The notes beneath the pieces are model-generated. The model was not told the origin of the DNA, ran no database searches, and saw nothing but the letters and a program-made list of their open reading frames with translations. DNA of 64,000 nucleotides, from positions 558,001-622,000 of the forward strand of contig OY762821.2 in NCBI GenBank assembly GCA_963666475.2, read 5' to 3'. Shown here piece after piece: positions 1 through 8,523 of this stretch. Position 1 is the first letter of the stretch, and each line of letters opens with the position of its first letter. The DNA comes from JBFHIZ01 sp963666475 (GTDB lineage: Bacteria; Bacillota; Clostridia; Lachnospirales; Lachnospiraceae). Both the position numbers and the translations under genes were made by a program.

Positions 1-2
1 TG

Positions 3-650
3 CAGTTCGATTTGAATGAAGTGGATTTTTTGAAGGTAAGTCCACTAATTAGTGTAAAAGACTTGCAACAAATTCGGGTTAAAATCGAAGAATATTCACA
101 CATGCCGCCAAAGGTACAGGAGAGTGACTTTACAAGGCAGCTTGATGAAATTGACCTGATTATATCTCAAATTAAGAATCTCATTCAGATTTACCGAAAT
201 TATACGGTAAGCGAGAAAATCTCTCTAGATGAACTATTAACCGAGATTTCGAGGGATGTAACAACGAGCCAACAAAGTGCAGCACTTTTAAAAGCAGATA
301 TTTTAGAACGAGAAAAAATCATGTCGCAGATCTTTCCGGAAACTGGATTTGCATTATTTCATTGCAAGACGAAAGCAGTAAAGGTGGCAGGTTTTTATAC
401 TTGTATTCCAAGCAAAGGCGGATACTTTATTCATCCAGACATGAAGCAGATCAAAGCGGCAATTGTCTTATTGATGCCGATTGATTCCAATCAGAAGATT
501 TACATGGATATGCTTGGGTTTATCAGTAGTTCTCTCATCGATGATAAGGATTTTTTGAGCACAATCTTTGAAGGAAATGAAGAAGAGGTTCGTGGAAAGT
601 TGCAAAAAATATTGAAGAAATATTTTGCTGAGTTCATTAATAAAGTGTAA
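3..650 (+). CDS. PTS-regulated transcriptional activator/antiterminator (MtlR/BglG type), 3' part only
   Basis: The reading frame is open from base 3, so the gene begins before the window; a TTG at 12 is not a convincing start. The visible 215 or so residues match the C-terminal region of MtlR/BglG-type regulators, which carry an EIIA(Mtl/Fru)-like domain. The segment around 'FPETGFALFHCKT' is the typical place of the phosphorylatable His in that domain. In this family phosphorylation by PTS components controls activation of a sugar or sugar-alcohol operon. The next two genes, an EIIA and a sorbose-1-phosphate reductase-like enzyme, follow on the same strand and fit such an operon. The PRD and DNA-binding domains are not in the window, so the subfamily is inferred. 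Confidence 0.8.
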   Translation, partial: QFDLNEVDFLKVSPLISVKDLQQIRVKIEEYSHMPPKVQESDFTRQLDEIDLIISQIKNLIQIYRNYTVSEKISLDELLTEISRDVTTSQQSAALLKADILEREKIMSQIFPETGFALFHCKTKAVKVAGFYTCIPSKGGYFIHPDMKQIKAAIVLLMPIDSNQKIYMDMLGFISSSLIDDKDFLSTIFEGNEEEVRGKLQKILKKYFAEFINKV

Positions 651-678
651 ATAGTTATACATATAGGAGATTGTACAT

Positions 679-1104
679 ATGGAAATTTTAAAAAAAGAAA
701 ACATATTTTTAAACTGTACACCAAAACCAAAAGAAGAGATTATTAAAGAAATAGGAGCTCTTTTTTTAAAGGATGGGTACATTATGGAAGAGTATATTCA
801 AGGCATGCTCGATAAGGAAGTTGTTTTCAATACAAATATTGGAAATGAACTTGCGATTCCGCACGGAATCGAAGAAGCAAAAAAATACGTTCTTCATTCA
901 GGACTATGTATTATGATGTTTCCAGAGGGAACGGACTGGGATAGCGATGAAAAGGTAAAGATTGTGATTGGAATCGCCGGAAAAGGGGATGACCACGTAA
1001 GTATATTGGGAAAGATTGCTATGGAATTATCAGAACCGGAAGAAGTGCAAAAAATGGTTGAGAGTGATATTGATACAATTTATAAAATGTTTAAAGAAGA
1101 CTAA
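679..1104 (+). CDS. PTS system mannitol/fructose-type EIIA component
   Basis: This 141-residue cytoplasmic protein is a stand-alone EIIA of the mannitol/fructose family. The active-site motif 'ELAIPHG' places the phospho-accepting His at residue 62, close to the usual His65 of EIIA-Mtl. It should take phosphate from HPr and pass it to an EIIB, and may also phosphorylate the regulator encoded just upstream. It starts 28 bases after that gene, behind a GGAG-type ribosome binding site. No EIIB or EIIC lies in the window; they are probably upstream. The exact sugar cannot be read from the sequence; the following enzyme suggests a sugar alcohol or sorbose. Confidence 0.9.
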   Translation: MEILKKENIFLNCTPKPKEEIIKEIGALFLKDGYIMEEYIQGMLDKEVVFNTNIGNELAIPHGIEEAKKYVLHSGLCIMMFPEGTDWDSDEKVKIVIGIAGKGDDHVSILGKIAMELSEPEEVQKMVESDIDTIYKMFKED

Positions 1105-1185
1105 GAAAACAAGAACTTGAGGGATTACGCAAGTATTACGATAAATAGAAACATTCATGTAGCATAAGAAACAGGAGGATTAATC

Positions 1186-2451
1186 ATGAAATCAAGAGCA
1201 GTTCGAATGTATGGAAAATTCGACTTAAGATTGGAAGAGTTCGAATTACCTGCAATCAAAGAGGATGAGATATTAGTAAAAGTAATGAGTGATAGCATCT
1301 GTATGTCAACCTATAAATTGGCAGAGCAAGGGAAAGAACATAAAAGAGCACCAAAGGATATTGATGTGAATCCTATTATTGTAGGGCACGAATTCTCAGG
1401 AAAAATTGTGGAAGTTGGTGCGAAATGGCAGGAGCAGTTTAAACCTGGACAGAAATTTGCATTACAACCAGCGCTCAACTATAAAGGAAGTCTGGACTCA
1501 CCGGGATATTCTTACCGTTATTGTGGTGGAGCAGCAACCTATTGCATTATCCCTCATGAGGTCATGGAGCTAGGATGTCTACTTGATTATAATGGAGAAA
1601 GCTATTTTGAAGCGTCACTAGGAGAACCGATGAGTTGCATCGTTGGAGGATACCACGCGAATTACCATACAAACAAGCACAACTATGAGCATGCAATGGG
1701 CACAAAAGTAGATGGAAATATCTTGATTATGGGCGGTTGTGGACCAATGGGACTTGGTGCAGTAAGTTATGGTCTCTGTACAGAAAACAAGCCCAAACGT
1801 ATCGTGGTTACAGATATCAGTGATGATCGAATTAAAAGAGCAAAAGAGTGCATCACAATCGAAGAAGCAAAAGATAAAGGAATTGAATTGTATTATGTAA
1901 ATACGGCTTCAATGAAAAACCCAGAAGAGGAACTAATGGCAATCACCGAAGGTCATGGTTATGATGATGTCTTTGTTTATGTTCCATATCGACCGGTTGC
2001 AGAACTTGGAGATCGACTCATGGCATTTGATGGATGTATGAATTTTTTTGCTGGACCGACCGATAAAGAATTTCGAGCTGAAATCAATCTTTACAATTGT
2101 CATTATACGAGTACTCATATTATGGGAACGACTGGTGGAAATACACAGGATTTGATTGAGTCCATTGATCGTGCATCAAAAAAAGAAATCAATCCTGCGG
2201 TCATGGTCACACATGTTGGTGGAATTGATGCTATTGCAGATGCGACTTGTAATCTACCTAAAATACCAGGCGGGAAAAAATTGACCTATTTACAGATTGA
2301 TATGCCACTTACTGCACTCGAAGATTTTGAGGAGTTAGGAAAGACGGACCCACTGTATGCAAAATTGGATGAATGTATTAAGAAGAATCGAGGATTATGG
2401 AATCCTGAAGCAGAAAAAATATTGTTTGAACATTTTAGTGTAGAGCAATAA
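1186..2451 (+). CDS. Zinc-type alcohol dehydrogenase, L-sorbose-1-phosphate reductase-like
   Basis: A 421-residue medium-chain dehydrogenase/reductase. The N-terminal half carries the GroES-like catalytic domain with 'VGHEFSG', and a Rossmann fold follows with 'GGCGPMGLGAV' near residue 180. The length, longer than common alcohol dehydrogenases (about 350), and the overall pattern fit the SorE group, which reduces L-sorbose 1-phosphate to glucitol 6-phosphate, or a relative acting on another PTS-made polyol phosphate. It lies 81 bases after the EIIA gene behind a strong AGGAGG site. The catalytic His of the GHE motif is present. The substrate is inferred from neighbours and family, not proven. 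Confidence 0.8.
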   Translation: MKSRAVRMYGKFDLRLEEFELPAIKEDEILVKVMSDSICMSTYKLAEQGKEHKRAPKDIDVNPIIVGHEFSGKIVEVGAKWQEQFKPGQKFALQPALNYKGSLDSPGYSYRYCGGAATYCIIPHEVMELGCLLDYNGESYFEASLGEPMSCIVGGYHANYHTNKHNYEHAMGTKVDGNILIMGGCGPMGLGAVSYGLCTENKPKRIVVTDISDDRIKRAKECITIEEAKDKGIELYYVNTASMKNPEEELMAITEGHGYDDVFVYVPYRPVAELGDRLMAFDGCMNFFAGPTDKEFRAEINLYNCHYTSTHIMGTTGGNTQDLIESIDRASKKEINPAVMVTHVGGIDAIADATCNLPKIPGGKKLTYLQIDMPLTALEDFEELGKTDPLYAKLDECIKKNRGLWNPEAEKILFEHFSVEQ

Positions 2452-2497
2452 TTGGCCCCTGATTTAAAAAATTACAGAAATTTAAACAACGTAAAAA

Positions 2498-2549
2498 GAA
2501 ACACCCGATGTCATAAAAAACTTTAGACATTGGGTGTTCCTTTTTTTTT
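2498..2549. terminator. Intrinsic terminator between the polyol operon and glmS
   Basis: A 13-bp stem (AACACCCGATGTC paired with GACATTGGGTGTT, one G-U pair) with an A-rich loop is followed by a run of nine T on the + strand. It ends the polyol operon and may also serve the convergent glmS, which ends at 2548. Confidence 0.85.
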
Positions 2550-4362
2550 ATTCTACGGTAACGGATTTTGCCAGATTACGTGGTTGATCTGGATTGATTC
2601 CTTTTCCCACAGAGGTATAATATGCAAGCAATTGAAAAATGATGACTGCTTGGAAAATAGCAAACTCATCACTTATTCTGGGAATGCGAATGTGAATGTC
2701 GCAGATGCTTGTATCTACGACTTCCTGATCCATGCTGATCAAAATCACATAGGCACCGCGTGCCTTCACCTCCCGGATGTTGGAAATTACTTTGCTGTAG
2801 ACATGTTTTTGCGTAGCGAGTGTAATGATTGGAACACCTTCGCTCACAAGTGCAATGGTTCCGTGTTTTAGCTCACCTGCAGCATATGCTTCCGCGTGAA
2901 TATATGATATTTCTTTCAGCTTCAAGGCGCCTTCCATGGCAAGAGTATAATCGAGTCCACGACCAAGGAAAAAGGCACTATTTGATTGTGTAATTCTACT
3001 CGTTAAATGTTCGATGTTATCATTTTCACTTAATACCATTTTCATGCATGCAGGAATCGTAGATAACGTCTTCATAAACTCTTTGGATGCTTCTAAGGTC
3101 ATTTTGTTTGTAATTAGCCCTAATTTGCATGCAAAAAGATAGAACATGGAGATCTGTACTGTATATGCTTTTGTACTAGCGACAGCGATCTCTGGTCCTG
3201 CATGGGTATATAATACTTTCTTGCTTTCGCGCGCAATGGAAGATCCTTTTACATTTACAATGGAAACAGTCTTGTCTGTATATTTGTTTGCTAAGCGTAA
3301 TGCTTCTAATGTGTCGATGGTCTCGCCTGATTGTGATACGGCAATGACCAAAGAACTTTTTGTAATCACGGGTTGTTCATACCGAAATTCAGATGCTATG
3401 GCAACCGTTACTGGAAGACCGAGAAGATTTTGTATCAGGCTTCTACCTACCATACCTGCATACATTGCTGTTCCACAGGCAATAATTGTGATGTCTGTAC
3501 AATCCTGAAAGAAAGAATCTTCAATTCCATCTTCCGTAAAATCTGGTAATCCATTTTTTATTCTTGGTGCGATAGTTTTTGTAATCGCTTCTGGCTGTTC
3601 GTGAATTTCTTTTAACATGAAGTGTGGGTAGCCATCTTTTTGAGCGGCAGTGATGTCCCAGTTTACTTCAAGATATTCAGGGTTTACGTCATTTCCTAAG
3701 AGATCTGTTAGTTGTATCGATTCTTCAGAAAGTACGAGTATGTGATATTCAGGTATAATAAAGTATCGTTTCGAAAAGTTGATAAAAGCAGTAAGATCTG
3801 AAGCGATAAAAGCTCCATCTTCGCAATAAGTCGCCACCATAGGGCTGACATTTCGAATTGCATAGATTTTCCCAGGGTGGTCCTTAAACATGATACAAAA
3901 AGCAAAAGAACCGACCAAAAGACTTACGGCCTCCCGGATTGTTTCCTCTGGATTGCCTTTGTATAATCGATTGATTAGAGCAGCAGCGACTTCGGAGTCA
4001 GTTTCGGATACCAGTTGATCTTTTAAATCATAGTTCTCCATTAGTTCGTGGTAGTTTTCAATAATCCCATTATGGATCAGTGCTACATTTCCTACTTTAT
4101 GAGGATGTGCATTTGCACCTGTCACTCCACCGTGAGTAGCCCAACGTGTATGTCCTATTGCACAAGTGGACTTGTTATCATCATCACAAATCATTTTTAA
4201 ATCTGCGACTTTTCCAATTGTTTTTCGAATGGATATTTTCCCGGTTTCTCTGAAAAATGCAATTCCAGCACTGTCATATCCACGATATTCAAGACTCGCA
4301 AGACCATCTAGTAGAATCGGCTGCGCATCACGTTTCCCTGTAAATCCAATTATTCCACACAT
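2548..4362 (-). CDS. glmS: Glutamine--fructose-6-phosphate aminotransferase (isomerizing)
   Basis: A 604-residue protein of normal GlmS length. It starts with 'MCGIIGF', so Cys2 becomes the N-terminal nucleophile of the glutaminase domain. The C-terminal part carries two SIS sugar isomerase domains ('SQSGETIDT', 'ASTKAYT') and ends in the typical 'NLAKSVTVE'. It makes glucosamine 6-phosphate for cell wall synthesis. The ribosome binding site is AAGGAGA, 8 bases before ATG. In many Firmicutes the glmS ribozyme precedes this gene; here the bases upstream are occupied by a kinase remnant on the other strand, and I recognised no ribozyme core, so regulation by that ribozyme is not supported. Confidence 0.98.
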   Translation of the reverse strand: MCGIIGFTGKRDAQPILLDGLASLEYRGYDSAGIAFFRETGKISIRKTIGKVADLKMICDDDNKSTCAIGHTRWATHGGVTGANAHPHKVGNVALIHNGIIENYHELMENYDLKDQLVSETDSEVAAALINRLYKGNPEETIREAVSLLVGSFAFCIMFKDHPGKIYAIRNVSPMVATYCEDGAFIASDLTAFINFSKRYFIIPEYHILVLSEESIQLTDLLGNDVNPEYLEVNWDITAAQKDGYPHFMLKEIHEQPEAITKTIAPRIKNGLPDFTEDGIEDSFFQDCTDITIIACGTAMYAGMVGRSLIQNLLGLPVTVAIASEFRYEQPVITKSSLVIAVSQSGETIDTLEALRLANKYTDKTVSIVNVKGSSIARESKKVLYTHAGPEIAVASTKAYTVQISMFYLFACKLGLITNKMTLEASKEFMKTLSTIPACMKMVLSENDNIEHLTSRITQSNSAFFLGRGLDYTLAMEGALKLKEISYIHAEAYAAGELKHGTIALVSEGVPIITLATQKHVYSKVISNIREVKARGAYVILISMDQEVVDTSICDIHIRIPRISDEFAIFQAVIIFQLLAYYTSVGKGINPDQPRNLAKSVTVE

Positions 4363-4381
4363 AAATAAATCTCCTTATAAA

Positions 4382-4870
4382 AATTTTCTTACAGGAAACC
4401 TAGTTATCGACGCAATTTTGAATTATTATTTAACAAATATCCAAGAAGATGTTGTAGTGCAAGTAAATGGCACATGTCCATCAAATTTAGCAATAAGCGA
4501 TTACGATCTGTGTACTATTGTATCAAATGCGATTACAAATGCAGTGGAAGGAGTTACTAGGCAAATTGATAAGGATAAGAAAATTATCATCAACATGACA
4601 TATGAAGAAAATGGTTTTGTAATCAAAATTTGGAATACTTGCAATCCCATTGAAATTATAGATGAAAAGAATCAATATTCTACATTGAAGATAGATAAAA
4701 AAGCACATGGCTTTGGCTTAAAAAATATAAAAGAAACGGTTGAAAAAAATATGGGGAAACTTATTTATGGAAACGAGAGAAATGGTTTTGAACTGATTGT
4801 TCATCTTCCAAGAAAAAATGAAGTTGGTTTGACCGTTCGAAGAGTTATAAGCCCGTTTAAGGAGTTATAA
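4382..4870 (+). pseudogene. C-terminal remnant of an AgrC/VirS-type GHKL histidine kinase
   Basis: About 160 codons match the ATPase part of GHKL sensor kinases. Visible are the segment 'TGNLVIDAILNYYL', the N-box region 'DLCTIVSNAITNAVEG' and the G box 'GFGLKNIKETVEKN'. The membrane sensor half and the H box with its phosphorylated His are missing. The open frame runs further upstream (to 4166), but that part is antisense to glmS and is not homologous. Similarity begins about 20 bases before the glmS start, suggesting that a deletion or rearrangement joined glmS to the 3' half of a kinase gene. No good start codon with a ribosome binding site was found. It is probably not functional. Confidence 0.8.
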
Positions 4871-4960
4871 TAGATATTCATAACACTAATATGCTATCTT
4901 AAAAGAAAATATATAGTAAGAGACGCAATTAATGTATATAGTGAAAGGCATGGTGATTAT

Positions 4961-5029
4961 ATGGATATTATTTTATTTGCTACACAAGCTGACTTTATTG
5001 GAGATATTTTGAAATGGATATTTGGTTAA
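4961..5029 (+). CDS. Candidate 22-residue amphipathic peptide
   Basis: The ORF starts at ATG 4961 with an AAAGG 12 bases upstream, rather far for a good site, and encodes 22 residues ending 'DFIGDILKWIFG'. The C-terminal half looks like an amphipathic helix, and by eye its 'IGDILKWI' resembles the 'IGDLVKWI' core of staphylococcal delta-lysin. It lies 90 bases after an AgrC-like kinase remnant, where peptide genes are often found. It has no Cys, so it is not an AgrD-type cyclic peptide precursor. An ORF this short can arise by chance, so the call is tentative. It could be a toxin-like or bacteriocin-like peptide, or not expressed. Confidence 0.3.
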   Translation: MDIILFATQADFIGDILKWIFG

Positions 5030-5183
5030 GGTATTCAGATTATCATTTGTTCGTGCTATTTTAGATTTTTTTATAATGTCAGTAGTGATGCCGTTTAATA
5101 GTAATTATCGATAGATTTTTATGTGGGGGAGTAATTTTTTATAGAATATCTAGAGAAAGATATTTGTTTTAAAAGGAGAGTAT

Positions 5184-5327
5184 ATGTTTGAAGGGGAATC
5201 TATAGTACACTATTATGAAAATTTAGTTGGAAGTGATGCTTTACCTCTTGTATTAATTATACTTGGAATTATGTTGGTTATTTTGGGCATATATTCATTG
5301 GTGAAAATAAAAAAGAGCAAAAAGTAA
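5184..5327 (+). CDS. Small single-pass membrane protein (47 residues)
   Basis: ATG at 5184 follows an excellent ribosome binding site (AAAAGGAG, spacing 5), which argues for real translation. The 47-residue product has a short acidic N-terminus, one hydrophobic stretch of about 20 residues (roughly 21-40, 'PLVLIILGIMLVILG') and a Lys-rich tail, as expected of a small membrane protein with its C-terminus in the cytoplasm. A terminator follows at 5379. I do not recognise the family. It sits in a short region of remnants after the kinase fragment and could be part of a former peptide, immunity or toxin locus; this is inference. Confidence 0.6.
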   Translation: MFEGESIVHYYENLVGSDALPLVLIILGIMLVILGIYSLVKIKKSKK

Positions 5328-5378
5328 TCATATGGGGAATGCAATATAAATATTTTCGTATAGTTTGATTAGGGACAG

Positions 5379-5407
5379 AAGCATCTAATAGATGCTTTTG
5401 TTTTTTA
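5379..5407 (+). terminator. Intrinsic terminator
   Basis: AAGCATC and GATGCTT pair around a 5-base loop and are followed by TTTGTTTTTT. It lies 50 bases after the 47-residue membrane protein gene. Confidence 0.7.
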
Positions 5408-5504
5408 TTTGGTACTTTTTATAAGATGATTATTTTGTTCGTCAATTTGAATTTAGATTCGAATTTTGTGAAACAAAGAAGACAAGAAAGAGATGGAGAA
5501 TCAT

Positions 5505-5729
5505 ATGAACTATAGATTGTTGGGAGAGGCGTTGCATAAAATAAATGGAACGATAGGAAGGTATAGTCAAAATCTGAGTCCGGAGGAAGTTCATGGTAAG
5601 ATTATTCACGAGGCTGAACTCTCGATTCGAGAATATGATGTGCTGATCAATTATATGGCAAATGAGGGAATTGATTTTGATACAAACTTTGTTTTTCATG
5701 AGAATAAAGTGAAAAGATTTGTTCGATAA
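5505..5729 (+). CDS. Small hypothetical protein
   Basis: A 74-residue soluble protein of no recognised family. An ATG at 5493 is also in frame, but 5505 is preferred because GGAG at 5495-5498 gives it a normal 6-base spacing. The product is mostly polar, with a helical pattern and a basic C-terminus ('ENKVKRFVR'), and has no signal peptide or membrane segment. It stands alone between a terminator and the next gene, 108 bases downstream. No function can be proposed. Confidence 0.55.
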   Translation: MNYRLLGEALHKINGTIGRYSQNLSPEEVHGKIIHEAELSIREYDVLINYMANEGIDFDTNFVFHENKVKRFVR

Positions 5730-5837
5730 ATTTTATGATTATCTTGATAAATATTGAGACAGTAGTACAATGAGAGAGAATCATGTAGTAATGCACGACC
5801 ATGTGCTTTTGGTAAGGTCGGAGACAGGAGGACGAAT

Positions 5838-6464
5838 ATGAGAAGTGTAGAGTGGATTGGATATATTGCATCTGTTTTGATTTTTATATCACTGTTATCG
5901 AGTTCGATTCTTAAGTTGCGAGTTATCAATTTGGTGGGTTCTTCGATTTTTGCTGTATATGGATTTTTGATTCATTCCATTCCTACTGGTTTGATGAATG
6001 TACTAATCGTGCTGGTGAACATATATTATCTGGTTAAGATTATTACTGCAAAAGAACGATTTACGATGATTCCAGCAAAGAAAGAAGATTCTTATGTACA
6101 ACATTTTTTGAATTTTTATAAAGAAGAGATTGATAAGTTCTCGTTTGACCGTACAAAGGTTTTTGAAGATGGTTGGGATATTTGTTTTTTTGTATTGCGA
6201 GATATGGCTACGGCAGGTTTGTTCTCTGGAAAGAAAATTGATGAGGATAGTTTGTTAATTACGCTTGATTTTGCTGTGCCAGAATATCGAGATTTTAAAA
6301 TTGGAAAATATATTTATACAAGAGAAAAAGAAATCTTTGGAACTCTTGGATATAAGAAGTTTTTGGTGCAGACTACCAATGAGGAACACATCAAATACCT
6401 GATGAAAATGGGGTTTGAGAAAGTAAAACAAAGTGAAGATCAATATGTGAAAAAGATTGTTTGA
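5838..6464 (+). CDS. Membrane protein with N-terminal YgjV-like segment and C-terminal GNAT-like domain
   Basis: A 208-residue fusion. Residues 1-70 contain about three hydrophobic segments resembling the YgjV/Imp family ('IGYIASVLIFISLL', 'INLVGSSIFAVYGFLI'). Residues 75-205 look like a GNAT acetyltransferase fold, with a late strand-helix ending 'TTNEEHIKYLMKMGFEK', the usual last part of such domains. The central acetyl-CoA loop (R/QxxGxG/A) is not clear ('DFKIGKYIY' is in that place), so activity is uncertain. ATG 5838 follows an AGGAGG site. The neighbouring DsbA-like gene starts 36 bases later, so the two may be cotranscribed. The substrate is unknown. Confidence 0.7.
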   Translation: MRSVEWIGYIASVLIFISLLSSSILKLRVINLVGSSIFAVYGFLIHSIPTGLMNVLIVLVNIYYLVKIITAKERFTMIPAKKEDSYVQHFLNFYKEEIDKFSFDRTKVFEDGWDICFFVLRDMATAGLFSGKKIDEDSLLITLDFAVPEYRDFKIGKYIYTREKEIFGTLGYKKFLVQTTNEEHIKYLMKMGFEKVKQSEDQYVKKIV

Positions 6465-6500
6465 TCTTTTTCACAGCGGCTGAGAAAGGAGCGCTATCAT

Positions 6501-7174
6501 ATGAAAATAGAGATATGGTCAGATTATGTATGTCCATTTTGCTATATAGGAAAAAGGAAATTAGAAATTGCATTAGAGCAATATGATTTTTCGGATGAGG
6601 TGGAAATTGAATTAAAGAGTTTTGAGTTGGACCCTAATGCACAAAAGAGTTACGATAAGAATATTCATGAATTGATTGCAAAGAAATATGGAATGCCTGT
6701 AGAACAAGCAAGAAGTTTTAATGAGCAATTGATTGAAGAGGCAAAAAAGATTGGTCTGATCTATGAATTTGACAAGATGATTCCAACAAATACATTCGAT
6801 GCACATCGTTTATTTCAATATGTAAAATCAAGTGGAAAAGGAAACGCATTTTCTGAGGAGGTTCTAAAGGCTTTTTTACCGATTCGAAAAATATTTCAGA
6901 CCACGATGTTCTCGTGGATCTAGCAGAGAAAGTAGGAATTGACAAAGAGAAAGCGAGAGCCGTATTGACATCGGATCTGTGTACGGATGAAGTGCGAAAA
7001 GATGAGCAAATGGCTTCTAGGCTTCATATCACAGGGGTTCCATATTTTGTTTTTGAACAAAAATATGCAGTGTCGGGAGCTCAGCCACCGGATGTGTTTT
7101 TGGATCTGATGAATAAAATCAAAGAAGAAGAGTTGGGTGAGTCCGTTCTTGAAAAATCCGGGGATGAATCATAA
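6501..7174 (+). pseudogene. DsbA/FrnE-family oxidoreductase, frameshifted
   Basis: Two overlapping frames together encode one DsbA-family thioredoxin-fold protein of the FrnE type. The first (6501-6923) has the active-site motif 'CPFC' at residues 11-14 and the helical insertion. The second (to 7174) has the C-terminal part with the cis-Pro region 'GVPYFVF'. The frame is lost at the T run 6872-6877: six T are present and seven would restore 'KAFFTDSKNISDHDV', the expected family sequence. There is no signal peptide, as usual for the cytoplasmic FrnE group. This could be a true inactivating mutation, slippage, or a sequencing error in a homopolymer. Confidence 0.85.
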
Positions 7175-7254
7175 CAGAATTCGATTACCGGTGGAGTATG
7201 TAACGACGAATATTGTGACTTTTAAGAATTAAAATAGGACAAAAAATAATATTT

Positions 7255-7306
7255 GGACTTTTATGTATGGGTTATGAAAGATTCTGTGCATAAGAGTCCT
7301 TTTTTA
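7255..7306 (+). terminator. Intrinsic terminator
   Basis: GGACTTTTATG pairs with CATAAGAGTCC (one G-U) around a loop of about 25 bases, followed by six T. It ends the transcript of the DsbA-like gene. Confidence 0.7.
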
Positions 7307-7347
7307 TGGTAGAATAAAGTGACAAATTTTAATTAAGGAGGATGTCA

Positions 7348-8502
7348 ATGACGACTATTTTATATATTGAGATAAATATCGTATCAATTGTGATTCTCTT
7401 CTTGCTTTTAAATAATATGCAACAATATATGGCTAAATCGCGTACGCACGATCAAACGATTTTTCATTGGTATATTATAGTGTTGATTTGTGTATTGGTT
7501 GCGGATTCCGGGATGTGGTATTTTGACGGAAAACATACCTTGCTATCCATGGGTTTAAATATAATATCAACGGCTTTGTATTATATACTCAATCCACTTA
7601 TTGGATTTATATGGTTGCTGTATACCGACTTCCAAGTCTTTCAAAGTAAAGCTGGATTACTAAAAAGAATCTATTTGTATAGTATTCCTACAATCATTAG
7701 TGCCGGACTTAGCATTGCAAGCGTGTGGACTGGATGGTTGTTTGGATTTGATTCTCTGGATAAGTATTTCAGAGGCCCTTATTTCATGTTGATGGCTTTT
7801 GCAGCACTTCTTCCACTGATTGTATCTTTTGCAATCGCGATATGGAATATTAAAAAAAATGGAGGAATAGAAAACCGGAAAATTAACTTTTATCTAGTGA
7901 GTTTTCCAATCATGATGCTTGGCGTGAGCGCTATTCAAATCATTTTTTTTGGGATTTCGATAATCTGGGTTGGTTGTATGCTGCTGGTGGTCAATATTTA
8001 TATAAATATACAAAATGCTGAGATTTCAACAGATCACTTAACTGGGTTACTCAATCGACGACAGATTGTAGAGCATTTTAATCATAAGAGGAATTTTTTG
8101 GAGAAAAACCGGATTATATTTGCGGTAATGATTGATTTGGATGAATTTAAGTCCATCAATGATACATACGGACATCAAACAGGAGATCGTGTGTTGATTA
8201 ATTTTGCAGAGATTTTGAGAAAGAGTTGTAGAGGAACGGATGATTTTATTTTCCGAATGGGTGGAGACGAATATTTAATTATGGGGGAGATGTTTCAAGA
8301 AAAAGAAGTATCTCTTTTGCTTGAACGGATTAAAAAGCATGTTGAAGAATACAACAAGGAAAATCTTTCCAAGCATCAGATATCATTTAGTATGGGAAGC
8401 GCAGTCTTGAGAGAAGAGGACACCTTTGAGGATTTTATAGCGGCTGCTGACAAGGAAATGTACGAGCAGAAAAATAAAAACAAAAAATTACGTCAATCAT
8501 AA
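7348..8502 (+). CDS. Membrane-bound diguanylate cyclase (GGDEF)
   Basis: A 384-residue protein with about seven membrane segments in residues 1-210 and a C-terminal GGDEF domain. The signature 'RMGGDEYLIMG' (near residue 304) and 'MIDLDEFKSINDTYGHQTGD' (near 255) keep the residues needed for GTP and metal binding, so it should make cyclic di-GMP. The upstream ATG at 7342 overlaps the ribosome binding site AAGGAGG; the ATG at 7348 has proper spacing and is preferred. The sensor part is not a family I can name. Further cyclic di-GMP genes in the window are at 23543 (broken) and 58291. Confidence 0.93.
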   Translation: MTTILYIEINIVSIVILFLLLNNMQQYMAKSRTHDQTIFHWYIIVLICVLVADSGMWYFDGKHTLLSMGLNIISTALYYILNPLIGFIWLLYTDFQVFQSKAGLLKRIYLYSIPTIISAGLSIASVWTGWLFGFDSLDKYFRGPYFMLMAFAALLPLIVSFAIAIWNIKKNGGIENRKINFYLVSFPIMMLGVSAIQIIFFGISIIWVGCMLLVVNIYINIQNAEISTDHLTGLLNRRQIVEHFNHKRNFLEKNRIIFAVMIDLDEFKSINDTYGHQTGDRVLINFAEILRKSCRGTDDFIFRMGGDEYLIMGEMFQEKEVSLLLERIKKHVEEYNKENLSKHQISFSMGSAVLREEDTFEDFIAAADKEMYEQKNKNKKLRQS

Positions 8503-8523
8503 ACAGAATCTTTTGGGAGAGGT

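Noticed and set aside
4166..4381. Open frame extending the kinase remnant upstream
   Set aside because: These codons are antisense to glmS and show no similarity to the kinase family; only the part from about 4382 matches.
4363..4960. glmS ribozyme
   Set aside because: I looked on the minus strand upstream of glmS for the ribozyme core and found kinase-remnant coding sequence and nothing recognisable as the ribozyme.
4961..5029. AgrD-type autoinducer precursor
   Set aside because: The peptide has no Cys or Ser in a position to form a thiolactone ring and no acidic C-terminal tail typical of AgrD.
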